From contig MU867099.1 in NCBI GenBank assembly GCA_033725935.1, positions 5,981 to 69,980 on the forward strand: DNA of 64,000 nucleotides, written 5' to 3'. Made by a program: the position numbers and the translations under genes. Shown here one piece after another: positions 23,966 to 34,971 of the stretch. How positions within the stretch are numbered: the first letter of the stretch is position 1; each line of letters starts with the position of its first letter. The stretch is from Cladorrhinum sp. PSN259. Taxonomy: Eukaryota; Ascomycota; Sordariomycetes; Sordariales; Podosporaceae. The notes under the pieces were generated by a model. The model did no database searches. It had not been told where the DNA came from and worked only from the letters and a program-made list of their open reading frames with translations.

Positions 23966-24961
23966 TTACGCCTCATCCTCAACGTTGCCCTTCTCGGAAA
24001 CGTAGATACCGTCAAGGAACTATTTTACCCGTTAGCACACCCGTAATCCTCTCTTAAACTTTCTTCATCCTTTTCCACCCCAATCAAAACGCACCTTACG
24101 GATATCCTTGTTGCGCACTCTGCAGATCTGCTGGATATCGGCGGCGGACTGAGAAACAGCCTCAAGGGAGTTGCCAGTGAGGATGAGCTCATCCTTCTGG
24201 GCCTTGGAAGCCTCGACCTCAACACCGGGCTGCATGACAACTCTCCGGACGAGCTTCTCGCCGACGAAGTTGCGGATCTCGACCTCCCAGTTGCCGGTCT
24301 CGGAGTTCTGCTCGAGGTTGACGTTGATGGGGAAATGGGCATAGACGTAGCGCATCTTGTACTTGAAGCCCTTGGTAACACCGATGATCAAGTTGTTGAT
24401 CAGGGTGCGGACGGTACGGAGAGCGGCGACGTTCTTGCGGTTGCCATGGTGGATTTCGAGGCCAATCACGTTCTTCTTAAGGACGGAGAAGTTGACCGCG
24501 ATGTGGCTCAGGTCTTTGGTGAGCTTGCCTGTTTGTTGGGAGAGGTGCGCGTTAGAGTGCCAATTTCTCCGCCAGAGATAGCTTCGCAGCCAAATTTGGG
24601 AGTTTCTGCTTACCACGGGGGCCCTCGACCGTGACGAGCCTGGACTTGATGGAGATCTTGACTGCAATTTGGACAACCGTCAGCTAACCGTCCTTCTCCT
24701 TTCTTGAAAGGCCATAATTTCCCCAAATCCCGCGTGGTGCCGTATCGTTCGTGTATATTGCCGTAATCGGATGCCGGTGCCGTCGAATTGCCAAACTAGT
24801 TGAGCTTCGTCCTCGTTCTCGTCGTCGTTTATGGTGCGATGCATCGACTTCACAAATCGCGGGGGTTTCCTCCAGGCTTTTTGGACATGAAATGCAGTGA
24901 ATCAATCAAACATACCGTTCTCCGGGACCTCGATGGTCTCCTCACTGTGGATGTAGCGCAT
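23966..24961 (-). CDS. rpl9: 60S ribosomal protein L9 (uL6)
   Basis: Predicted 193-residue large-subunit ribosomal protein, minus-strand exons 24916-24961, 24614-24661, 24095-24528 and 23966-24019; introns of 254, 85 and 75 nt, all GT..AG with matching phases. The protein starts MRYIHSEETIEVPENV, continues KISIKSRLVTVEGPRGKLTK and KKNVIGLEIHHGNRKNVAAL, and ends EKGNVEDEA; length is the family norm (about 190). It binds 25S rRNA near the sarcin-ricin region and P-stalk base. The first two coding exons are short (46 and 48 nt), as in many fungal ribosomal protein genes. I looked for C/D-box snoRNA signals in the 254-nt first intron and found none. The next gene upstream (vps26) is divergent. 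Confidence 0.97.
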
Positions 24962-26225
24962 GGCGACGGTATCTGGGCGTGAGGAGTCTGGATGTGTTGT
25001 CTCGTCGTCGAGGTGGACGGAGGTCAGTTGCAAGCCGAAAAAAAACCACGATTTTGGGACCCGGAATAATTCAAGTTGTGCGCCGGGTGAGCCTTGAGCT
25101 TTCTTAGGGCAGAGGATCCAAGGTGCGCTGCGATTGGTCGAAATGGCAAAGGCTGGGGGGAAAGTGGGGTAAATCATGGCCTGTGCTTTTCATTTCCAAC
25201 GCCAACCTGCAGCAAGCGACATTTCTGCCACTGCTCGTTCACCACCTGGAACACTTGAAGCAACTGTAACAAAAATCATTTTGAACCAGAGCTATGACTT
25301 CGAGCCAATGGACTCTGACTGGACTGCAGAAAGCTTCTGGTTCGGAACGATATCGGTTCGCGTCTCAACCACGAATTGGGTGGCCTTTCCCTCGTTGAAA
25401 GGCTGGCAAGTGGATTGCCTCAACTTCACTCCAGCATCCCACTGGACCCCCACAGTCTCTGTAGAGGAAGCTATTTTGAGATTGCGGCCCCTCCTCGACA
25501 GCAGTACACTTAAGAAGGCATGCCTTTGCTTGTGGCCTGACTCTATCATTGAACGGTTGGATGTGCAGTAATCTTCTGCTGATGCTGATACGCTCCAATA
25601 CTCTCCCATTGCTGAGTTTGATGCTGGTATGCATCATTGCATCAAATTTCCCAACTCTGGTCAGTTGAGAACTACGAAGCACGTTAGTCTGGGAGCCTGG
25701 CATATTATATCTCTTTCAAGTCATTGTGTCTGCAAATTATATCAGCTTTGACTCGTAATCGTTGTGGTGTGCATACAGTTCAACGGGCAATCTTGGTCCC
25801 AATCTACTCTGCCGAAGATGAGGCCATTCCCAATGTCGCATGTGTAAGTCGCAGCCTGTGGAGTCCGCGTCATTGGAGGTCCCTGTGCCACTTTGCCCCA
25901 CTTTCCTAGCTCAACAACACGCGGGCAGCAAGGTAGCTGGGAGCTGATAACCACTTACTGTACCGACCACTCAACCAACCACTGGCGATTGGCAGCCAAA
26001 CCACCAAGAACGATTTACGAACTTTGAGCTCTTTTTCGATAGCACACCTTCTTCTCAGAACTCCATCACTCGAATAACCGTCGCCATTGAACCCCTACCC
26101 TGCTAGTTATCTTTAAATCCCAATTGAAGGGTGCTCGGCAAACGCGCATGCACCGCGAGTTGTCCCGCTTCTAGCATCAGCATTATTGCACCGCCCGCAC
26201 GCTCGCATTCTCATCAACGCCCGCC
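24962..26225. other. Divergent promoter region rpl9 / vps26
   Basis: 1.26 kb between the two start codons. The plus-strand open frame 25176-25571 (131 codons from an ATG) resembles nothing known to me and is treated as non-coding, though I cannot exclude a small orphan gene. Confidence 0.5.
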
Positions 26226-27357
26226 ATGTCTTACTTCTTCGCCACTCCAGTAGACATCGATGTAGTTCTCGACGATGCCGACGAAAGGTCTATGGTCGAT
26301 GTCAAGCTCGACAAGAACCGTCGGGAGAAGGCCCCACTGTACATGGATGGCGAGTCTGTCAAAGGCGCTGTTACTGTACGGCCCAAGGACGGAAAGCGGT
26401 TGGAGCATACGGGCATCAAAGTACAATTTATTGGCACTATAGGTACGGGAATCAACATGAGCTCTGTTTTGAAGACCTATCCCTAACCCGTCATACCACC
26501 AGAGATGTTCTTTGACCGAGGCAACCACTATGAGTTTCTATCGCTCGTTCAGGAACTCGCGGCGCCAGGCGAACTTCAACACCCACAAACCTTTGACTTC
26601 AATTTTAAGAACGTCGAGAAGCAGTACGAGTCATACAATGGCATCAACGTCAAGCTGCGCTACTTTGTGCGTGTGACCGTTTCGAGGCGCATGGCCGATG
26701 TGATTCGCGAGAAGGATATCTGGGTGTACAGTTACCGCATTCCTCCCGAGATGAACAGTAGCATCAAAATGGACGTTGGTATCGAGGACTGTCTACACAT
26801 CGAATTTGAGTACAGCAAGAGCAAGTACCACCTGAAGGATGTCATTGTCGGGCGCATCTATTTCCTGCTCGTCCGACTCAAGATCAAGCACATGGAGCTC
26901 AGTATCATTCGCCGCGAAACAACGGGAGCGGCGCCAAACCAGTATAATGAAAGCGAGACGCTGGTTCGTTTCGAGGTAAGACTTTCCCCCGCTTACATAC
27001 CTGCAAAGAATCGGTGTGTGCTGACACATATCAAAGATCATGGATGGGTCGCCATCAAGGGGTGAAACCATACCTATTCGACTGTTCCTGGGTGGTTTCG
27101 ATCTCACACCCACATTCCGAGACGTCAACAAGAAGTTCTCTACCAGGTACTATCTTAGCTTGGTACTAATCGATGAAGGTGAGCTTAGCAGCGATTTCCT
27201 ACTCTCACTTTTAGCTCCTTCTAACTCTCACCCAGATGCTCGAAGATACTTCAAGCAATCAGAAATCATCCTCTACCGTCAAACACCCGAATTAACCAAC
27301 GGTCCCGACGGACTACCAGCACCGCCGGAGAATAAAATCACCATGGTTCCAGCGTAA
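26226..27357 (+). CDS. vps26: Retromer subunit Vps26
   Basis: Predicted 317-residue protein, exons 26226-26442, 26503-26975, 27037-27178 and 27236-27357, all GT..AG with phases 1, 0 and 1. The protein begins MSYFFATPVDIDVVLDD and contains EMFFDRGNHYEFLSLVQEL, VYSYRIPPEMNSSIKMDVGI and GETIPIRLFLGGFDLTPTF, diagnostic of the arrestin-fold Vps26 family. With Vps35 and Vps29 it forms the cargo-selective retromer that returns receptors from endosomes to the Golgi. The C-terminus after KQSEIILYRQTPE is short, as in other filamentous fungi. Complete, no odd features. Confidence 0.97.
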
Positions 27358-27936
27358 TCACATTTTTGTAATTCTGTCCCGAAGTGGGAGATTGTAGAAG
27401 GAGAATGACGTACGAAGATCAGTAGTATGGGTGTGTGTGGTTAAAGCGGTTTTTCATCAGTTAGCGAATCATGTACAAAGTTGTGTCGTAATTTAGCCTC
27501 TTAGCATGGGCACGGCGTTTGGGTTTCAAAGAAAGGAAACTGCTGATTTTGTTCTTTGTTTGATCCTAATACTTTAATTCTCATAAAAGGAACAAGAGAG
27601 CGGAGCCGTCAATACAAACCGCATTATAATGGTTCATCGTCTTATGTCAATTTTTTTTTTTAAAAAAAACAATAAAACTAACAAAGAGTTTTCCCAAAAC
27701 ACAACCGAACAGTTAACTATGCTGCCGCCTAACCACTATCACACAAACAACGGAATACATACATCTGCAACTACGCTGGCATGTCAAGGTATCTTTCCAC
27801 ATTTTTTAGTGTTCCTGGCTACTGCATTGAAAAGAACCAAAAAGAATAACAGAACAACCCATACATTGAAAATCGTTACAAAAGTTTTCCTCGGCCACTC
27901 GTTCTATTGTCTCCCTCTTCTCCTCCCTCATCTCCC
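27358..27936. other. Convergent 3' spacer vps26 / nup120
   Basis: AT-rich, with T and A tracts around 27650-27670. Probably only 3'-untranslated sequence from both sides. No gene seen. Confidence 0.65.
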
Positions 27937-30900
27937 TTAGGCTCCCATATCCATCAAATCATCACCGTCCGCATCAGTAATGGCAAACTGATTGTTTTGA
28001 ATCGCGACGATCCTGTCCAGCTCTGACTGATACTGCTTGCGCAAATCATTAAGCGTCAACAGCTTTCGTGGCGACAACTCCTGGCCAACGGTCCTGGATG
28101 CGTGCGCCTTCATCTTTGCTATCAAATCGGCGTCCTCGTCATCCTCGGGCTTTGTTGATACCAGTGTCGTCGTTGCAGGCTGCTGTTGAGCGGTGGCATC
28201 AAGCTTCTTCATGAGCTCTTCCAGGGTGCCTTCCAAGTCATCTGCTCCTCCTGTTTTGATCTGCCTCTTCTCCTCTTGCTCGACGGGGGGTGTGACGACA
28301 TCCTCCAAAATCCAAGCCTCCTTCGGTGCGACGCAGCTTAGCGCGTTGATAAGCAAGAGATACTGGCGCGTAACCTGAGTATCCAGTGCATCGCCACCAG
28401 CTTCCCCTAAACCGGCAAGGCCGACCTTATCTCCTTCGCCAGCCAGACGAAGCTTTTGCAGACGGTCGAGTAAGATGGCTGCACCCCCGCGGTAGTCGTT
28501 GTGGCTGATTCTCCAAGCATAGAGAATCTGGTGGTAAGGAACACCGCTTAGCACATCTCGCGTCGCTCTGCACTTTTCTAGCAAAATATCGTCCACTTTG
28601 CTTTGAAGGCCGGCGAACGGTAGGCTGATCAGTTCCTTATTCTGCCCCGTCTCGCACATCTTCTCAACCAACTTGCGCAGATAAGACTTTTGCAGCGCCT
28701 CATCCTGCATAGCCAGCAAAGCAGAATGCGCCTGCTCAAAATGGGAGATAGCTATCGCAGCGATGAACAAGCGGCTGAGCATCTCAGTCTTGATGCTTGC
28801 TGCGGTACCATCCTTCTGCGAGGAGTGTACAAACTGCAGCGCTAAGCGCGCAAACTCGGTTACGTACGAGTATGCTTTGTGCCGCTCGTACAGGTTCGCT
28901 ATGTGGCTGTAGTAGTTTGGAAGCCCACTGTTAAGAAGATTCCACTCTGTGTCGTCCAAGAGACCTGCACTGTGTCGGTCTGAGTGCTTGAGAGTTACAC
29001 TGAGGCCGATTGCTGCGCGTCGGAAGTAGAACGAAGCGGTGTCATAGTCCCTGAGCGCAAGAAAGATGCGTCCTTGAATGTATATGGAGAATGGATCCTG
29101 GTCAGCGAAGGGGTTGAGTTCCAGCGCGAGGTCTGGCCGGTCCTCCTTGAGCAGCCAGCATTGAACAAGCCAAGTTTGTAGCATGGTGGTACTTCCTGGA
29201 GCGCAGATGTCAAGCACGTAATCGGTGATGCTGGTCAGCAGGGGCTCGTCATGGTTATCCGGCAGGCCAAAAAGGTGACCAGCGATACCCTCCAAAGCAG
29301 TCAGGGTGTAGACCTCCTCCTGCCCACGCTTGACTGCAGTCGGAGAGGCGGCGCCAGATGCTATGGCCCTTGATGCTGGAATACTGAGCTCTGTTTTGGT
29401 CATCCACCTAATCTGCTCCAATCTTTGCAGAGCGTCGATCAACTTTCTGAACACTGAACCTACATCGAAGCGTGAGTGCAACGGGCTCTCATCTTCGCTC
29501 TCAATATCAAACTCCATATGAACGAGAAGGATGAGCTGACTGAACAGGATTTGCCAGTGCAGCTCAACAGTTTCCTGTACACTCCGGACCACGACCTTTC
29601 TCCCAAATGCTGTGAACGCCTCTCTAAGCTCTTGCGAGTTGGCCTCGCTTGTAGAAGTGACAAGGTCGAATAGGTCATCGTAAAGTCTTGAGCTTACCAT
29701 CTGGTAATTCTGCCCAAGGGATTCGATAACCTGCGCGATGTCGTCATCTCCAACTTGTGGCCAAAACCCTGCCCGGTCTAGGAACACCTGCATTCGCTCA
29801 TTGTCCGACCGGGGCGAGTTTTCATACAACTCGGCCCTTAACGCGGCTCTGCTCAGCTGGGTCATGCTGTCTGTGAAACTATCCAAAAACGTTAAGCCTG
29901 CGGACACCAGTGCTGCGACCTCTTGATCCTTCCTCTCAGGATCCTGGAGATTATGGTGGACGCGATCCAGGTCGCTGCACTGTCTCACAGCGGCAATCAA
30001 GTCTGCACAGGCAGTCCAGATCATGCCCTTCTCGGTGTCATAGACCAATGACAGGGCCTCGCCGCGTTGCTTATCAAGCTCAAGCAGGAGACGCCAGAAC
30101 CTTATCCACTGAATCTCGCTTGTACCTCTAAACTGCTCGTAATCTGGTGCACCGGCTGAGTTGCGATTCAATGTTGCGGTCGATCCCAGGATTGAGCAGA
30201 TGGATTCCGCGATGCTCTTTCCCGCCCTTGAAGCCGTCTCCTTGTAAGTGCCCAGGCCTTTCTCATAAACGGCCAGTGCTGTTTCGAGAGTCGACTTGGA
30301 AAAGCGGCCAGGGGTGAAGATCAATTCTAGCCATTTCTCGGTTGAGTCGACAAAATTCCACGGACCAGAGGTTTCGACTACTGGTACCGAATTGTCGATA
30401 TGGACCGTCTTCCACCCATCACTAAAAGGGTTTGCCGTATTCTTCGGCTGCAACCGTAGTCGGTGTACACGATAGCTGGTGTTGTTCTTCCACAGCGTCC
30501 ACAATTCCGTCCCGTCAGTCTGTGCCACTGCAAAATCGGCCAGAGTCCATACATCCATGGAGGAGGGACTTGGTGGCACAAGATGTGCATTGGGAAAGCA
30601 ATCCGCGACGTGAATCGAGCCTTGGTCGTTAGCCTTGACTTTCCAGAACTTGAACTCGCCGGCCCCAATTGGCGAAAAGGTGGCGACCATGCACTGGCCA
30701 GGAACTCGTGTATCCAATATCCGTATAAGATTGGCTTGTGATGGGTCGATGTTCCATCTTAGGCCCTCTTGGGGGTCCCTCTGGGTATTGTTCAAGATAT
30801 CGCCCGTATATAGGATCTGACCCGTCCGTACATCCCATACTCTCATTCGATGATCGACACAGATTGTGAAAAGAAAGTCAGTATTCGGGAGGCTCATCGA

Positions 30901-31750
30901 TGTGACGGCTGTTGATAGAGCTGCTGTCAGCTCCATGTTGATCTTGTCGTACCGGACGGTGGGGTTGCGCTGGAATGGAACGAGCCCTCGAAGACTTTGC
31001 CCCCAGCCCGCAACGTTGTAGATTGTCTCGTTCCATGGCGCCCCGTGTGCTTTAGGGGGAGAATCATGTTAGCGTATGCTTTCTAAACTGAAAAGGTGCC
31101 CAAAGCGACTGCTTACCGTCATGCGCCTTGCTCCTGCCGAACTTCAATATGCCGCCATCGTGCATAGTGACAATCAACTGATCCGAATTGACAACGGCAA
31201 GACGGTGTGGGTGTTTAAATCCAAAGCCTGGTGGCGAGTACAACTTGCACGCATCTCCTAGCCCTCCCTCGGTCGCCGCCCTCTTCCGGAAGTGATCAGG
31301 GCGTAATGTAATGGAATAGAGCTGGTTGGATTGGTCGACCACAAAGATACATAGCGCATCCGTATCTTTGGGGTCGGCGAAGCCGATGCACGAGTTGTGA
31401 ATTGCTGAGGGGAATTGGAGGTTGAGGATCAAGGGCGCATCGGCATCGTGCTGCTGGTGTTTACAGACGTCGGCGGCACGGAGGCTGAGGACGGTGCCAT
31501 TTTCAAGGACCCGCCATAGAAATGATCTCGGAGATTTGTGGTGTTTTCTGTGATAGATGGAGGATGCGGTTGCGAGGTTTTTCGACCGGTATGCCTTCTC
31601 GTCGGCGGCGGTTCTGTTTGCGATTGATGAGCTGGAGCGTCCGTAGGCGCTTTGCGGTGCGACACGCAGGTGCACAACCGATGAGGGCGATGACGGCTCC
31701 AAATTTAATCGCGCCTCCTTGTAGAGAATCTCGAAATTGCGCGAAGTCAT
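27937..31750 (-). CDS. nup120: Nucleoporin Nup120/Nup160
   Basis: Predicted 1,248-residue protein, minus-strand exons 31117-31750 and 27937-31049 (67-nt intron, phase 1). The N-terminus (YKEARLNLEPSSPSSVVHLR, SPRSFLWRVLENGTVLSLRA) and the following beta-propeller part (HNSCIGFADP, LPNTDFLFTICVDHRMRVWD) match fungal Nup120 as I know it; the long C-terminal part is helical solenoid. Nup120 is a scaffold component of the Y-shaped Nup84/Nup107-160 complex of the nuclear pore. It is essentially one long exon after a short first exon. The start at 31750 follows a run without in-frame coding resemblance upstream. The C-terminal end is acidic (ITDADGDDLMDMGA). Only about 490 bp separate its start from the stop of rad51 on the same strand. 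Confidence 0.92.
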
Positions 31751-32242
31751 CCTGTCTCCATGTGGTATTATTAATTGAAATATTTGGTGACCAATCGACG
31801 GTATATGATGTGTTGTCGCGGTTCAAGGTGTCGATTGGGACGCGATCTTGAGCTTTGGAGGGCAGAATTCTGGCCGCCTTGCCAAGTCTGGGAAGCTCCA
31901 AAGTCCAAACAAAATACCTTGGCATAAATTCAAGAAGGCCCGAGCTTTCAAGCCACCGATAAGACAACAGCATCAAATTGATAAGGACATCAGCAGTTTG
32001 GGATCTGTAACTGAGGACATAGGAAAGGAGATACGTAAATCATTAATGTTAATGTACAAAGCCCAATAAAAATTGCTCCTGGTATAAATGGCACCGTCTT
32101 GAAACGCCATCCTCCATGAGTCTTCATTCATTAATTACCCGTCATGAAAACATTTCCCTGTATCCGTACTCCATACCCCTCGTGTGATGCCCCCATAACC
32201 AGCGTGCAATACAAAATATGCTCCTACCCAGCCCTTCCCGGC
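31751..32242. other. nup120 promoter / rad51 3' region
   Basis: About 490 bases between two minus-strand genes. No independent gene. It must contain the nup120 promoter and the rad51 terminator; no specific motif identified. Confidence 0.55.
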
Positions 32243-33345
32243 TTACTCCTTCTCTGTATCCTTCGGTGCCGGATCAATGATTCCTTCCTCTGAAATGGCA
32301 AACAAACAGTCGCTCTCCGGCAAGCAAGGACTGTCATAGATCTTTGCTATTCTGGTCTCGGCTCTGCCCTTCTTCAGGCTGATACGCGTTGTACTGGCGT
32401 GGGCAATAATGTTACCGCCAATTGGCTTCTTCGGGTCTGGATTGAACATGGCTGATGGACCACCATCCACCTGAGCCACGACTTGATTGGTGATGACAAC
32501 CGCAATGCCAAACTCGTCAGCGAGACGCTGAAGGGTACGCATAAACTTGGCCAGGTGTGTCTGTCGAGAGCTCAGCTCGCCACGGCCAAGGAAATCTGTT
32601 CGGTATAAAGCAGTAGCAGAGTCAACGATTAGCAAGCTGAATCGTGTCTCGCACATCATTGCAGCTGCTTGGTTGAGCAGTTGCAGCTGATGGTCTGAAT
32701 TGTAGGCTCGGGCATATGCCACGTTGTCGAGGACTTCTTCGCCAGAGAGACCGTATCGGCTCGCTACCGCAAGGAGTCGCACAGGACGGAAGGTGCCCTC
32801 TGTATCGATATACATGCATTTGCCCTCACCACCACCCATATCGAATGGCAATTGGCATGTTACTGCTAGGGTGTGGCAGATCTGAGACTTTCCTGTTCGA
32901 AACTCGCCAAATATTTCGGTAACGCTTCCAGTCTCAACTCCACCGGCCAGCAAGGTATCAAGATTCTTGGAACCTGTGGTTATGGAAATGAGCTCACTGC
33001 GGCGCTGGTGCATCTCTGTTGCGGTTGTGAATCCCATTGGCACAAGTTTAGAAGCCTCGGCGAGAATTTTCCCAGCCTTAACCTCAGAAATACCCTTGAT
33101 TTGCTCCAGCACTCGCCTTGGCGTGTATGCCACGGACTCGACGGTATTGTAGCCTCCATCAACGATTAATTGGATGTCTCGCTTTGTGAGACCGGCAATA
33201 CCCTGATGAAGTCGTGAGTAATTTTTACAGAATGAACACACGCGATCGGACTCACCTCCAATGCACTAAGTGGTGTAGGTGCGCCCGGGTTTGGGTGTCC
33301 ACCGTCATCCATCGCCGATTCATCGTACTCCTCGTGGCCTGACAT
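32243..33345 (-). CDS. rad51: RAD51 recombinase (mei-3 orthologue)
   Basis: Predicted 349-residue RecA-family recombinase, minus-strand exons 33256-33345 and 32243-33202 (53-nt intron, phase 0). An acidic N-terminus is followed by the helix-hairpin-helix DNA-binding segment (about 33-85, GIAGLTKRDIQLIVDGG). The ATPase core has Walker A GEFRTGKS (129-136), Walker B LLIVD (220-224) and the L2-proximal segment VVITNQVVAQVDGG. Rad51 forms the nucleoprotein filament for strand exchange in double-strand-break repair and meiosis. The length fits Neurospora mei-3. The open frame extends upstream of 33202 through the intron, but the spliced start (MSGHEEYDESAMDDGG) is preferred because it restores the usual acidic N-terminus. 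It is divergent from the CitE-like gene, with a 566-bp shared upstream region. Confidence 0.97.
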
Positions 33346-33911
33346 GTTGGGCGAGCTGGGTATGAAATAGCTGGTTATCACCAGAATGAAGCCTCTGGTA
33401 TATTTCAAGGAGTGTTGATAGCAGGGGGAAGAAAAGACGTGCCCGAGATGTTGGGGGGTTTGAATGAAGATTGACAAAATGTTGACAGAGGCAAAAATGG
33501 TGGGCGCGGACCGCGTCAGGCTTTTGAACAAGCAACGCGGAAACCCGTGACCACCACTTCAAGGTTCAACCAGCGGCTCCAGGTCTGCAAATGCCCCATA
33601 ATTTCCTCAAACTTTGGGCCCACCATGCCCACTTACCGAATTGGGAACGGTGCCTGGTGTTGTGGAGACTTGGACAACCCCCCTGTCCCTTTTTTCCGGC
33701 CCGCTGTCAACGCCACGACTCCGCATCACCACCCTTCATCCTTCTAGGAGAGGAAATCTGGACCTTATACATATTTTATGTTTACATCAAACAAATAGCG
33801 TTTCTGCCTTGATTAAGGTTGGCGTTGGCATCACTGATATCATCATCAATCTCCATGAATAGTCTGGACCTCGTCATTTGAATAACGATTGAACACCCCC
33901 ACTTATATAAC
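33346..33911. promoter_or_regulatory. Divergent promoter rad51 / CitE-like gene, with two ACGCG cores
   Basis: 566 bp between the two start codons. Two ACGCG cores (33512-33516, reading CGCGT on the plus strand, and 33535-33539) lie about 170-195 bp upstream of the rad51 start. ACGCG is the core of the MluI cell-cycle box bound by MBF in yeasts, where RAD51-class genes are among the targets. That these sites work here is inference: a 5-base core occurs often by chance. Confidence 0.35.
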
Positions 33912-34971
33912 ATGGCGACCTCATCAGTCCTACGACGGGCTTTACTTTACGGTTGAGATTCCCTGCGATCAAAATTCCGGTATCTTCACTTACGCCTTTC
34001 CAGTGCCATCTTCTTCCCAGAAGATGCTCACCAAGTCCCTCTCTCTGACGACGGACAACGTCACCTACGATCTTGAAGACAGTGTCACGTCTGATCTTAA
34101 AAAGCCCGCTCGTTTGCGCTTAAAGTCTCACCTCCAATCAATTGAAAAGAGCCCTTGCTCGTTAGGAGAGCTTGCTGTCCGCATTAATGCAGTCTCGACC
34201 CGATATGCCATTGAGGACCTCACGTCCTTGGCGGCATCGCCTAATTTGGACGCAGTCGTCGTGCCAAAAGTGAACTCTGCTTCAGACCTCGAATTTGTAA
34301 TCGACGTAATTCGAGAGGTTGCCCCTTTCAGAAAGCCACCCCGTCTCATAGCTCTCATTGAATCCGCCCGTGCAGTGATGGACCTTCGAGAGATCTGTTC
34401 CGCTCCCAAAGCGAGCCCCTATCTCGACGGTTTGATCTTTGCCGCAGAGGACTTCGCCCTAGACCTCTCCTTAACGCGCACCCCGGCTCTCACCGAGTTT
34501 CTCTATGCCCGAAGCGCCATTGCGACGGCGGCTAGGGCGTTCAACCTGCCTAGTACCATTGATTTGGTCTGTACTTCGTACAAGGGTGAGAAGGGGCTGA
34601 AAAGATTGGAAGAAGAGTGCCAGAATGGCAAAGAAATGGGCTTTAATGGAAAACGTGAGCATAATCTCCGTTTATCGCGCCAACCTGAAGTACTTGCTGA
34701 CACAAGCCAAACAGAATGCATTCATCCCAGTCAAGTAGAAGTTGTCCAGCGGATGTTTGCCCCGGCAGAGGAGGAAGTTGAATGGTCAGTCAGGGTTGTC
34801 ATTGCCGACGAAAAGGCATCTGCAGCTGGCCGTGGAGCATGGACTTTGGGTGACAAGATGATTGATGCGCCCGTCGTAGGTAAGGCTCGCGCAGTGGTCG
34901 CAAAGGCGGAGAGATGCGGTTATGATATTGAGCAGCTCAGGAAGGTATGGCACCTTCAAGAGCCCGAGTAA
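33912..34971 (+). CDS. CitE/HpcH-HpaI-family lyase (CLYBL-like)
   Basis: Predicted 315-residue TIM-barrel protein, exons 33912-33951, 34004-34654 and 34715-34971. Family marks: ALLYVPSSSQKM at the N-terminus, VTYDLEDSV with the acidic pair, LIALIESARAV, FAAEDFALDL with the metal-binding acids, and the QCIHPSQVE motif near the C-terminus. This is the citrate lyase beta-subunit-like family (HpcH/HpaI), which includes mitochondrial citramalyl-CoA lyase CLYBL and malyl-CoA lyases. The substrate cannot be read from sequence. Without intron 1 the frame stops right after LLYG, so splicing is required, although its donor is the less usual GTTGAG. The N-terminus is too short for a clear mitochondrial presequence, so the location is unknown. 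Confidence 0.9.

Noticed and set aside
24662..24915. 254-nt first intron of rpl9 as a snoRNA host
   Set aside because: No RTGATGA C box with a paired CTGA D box and no H/ACA-type hairpin pair could be seen.
25176..25571. 131-codon plus-strand frame between rpl9 and vps26
   Set aside because: It starts with ATG but has no domain, signal peptide or transmembrane segment, and an overlapping frame of similar length exists on the other strand.
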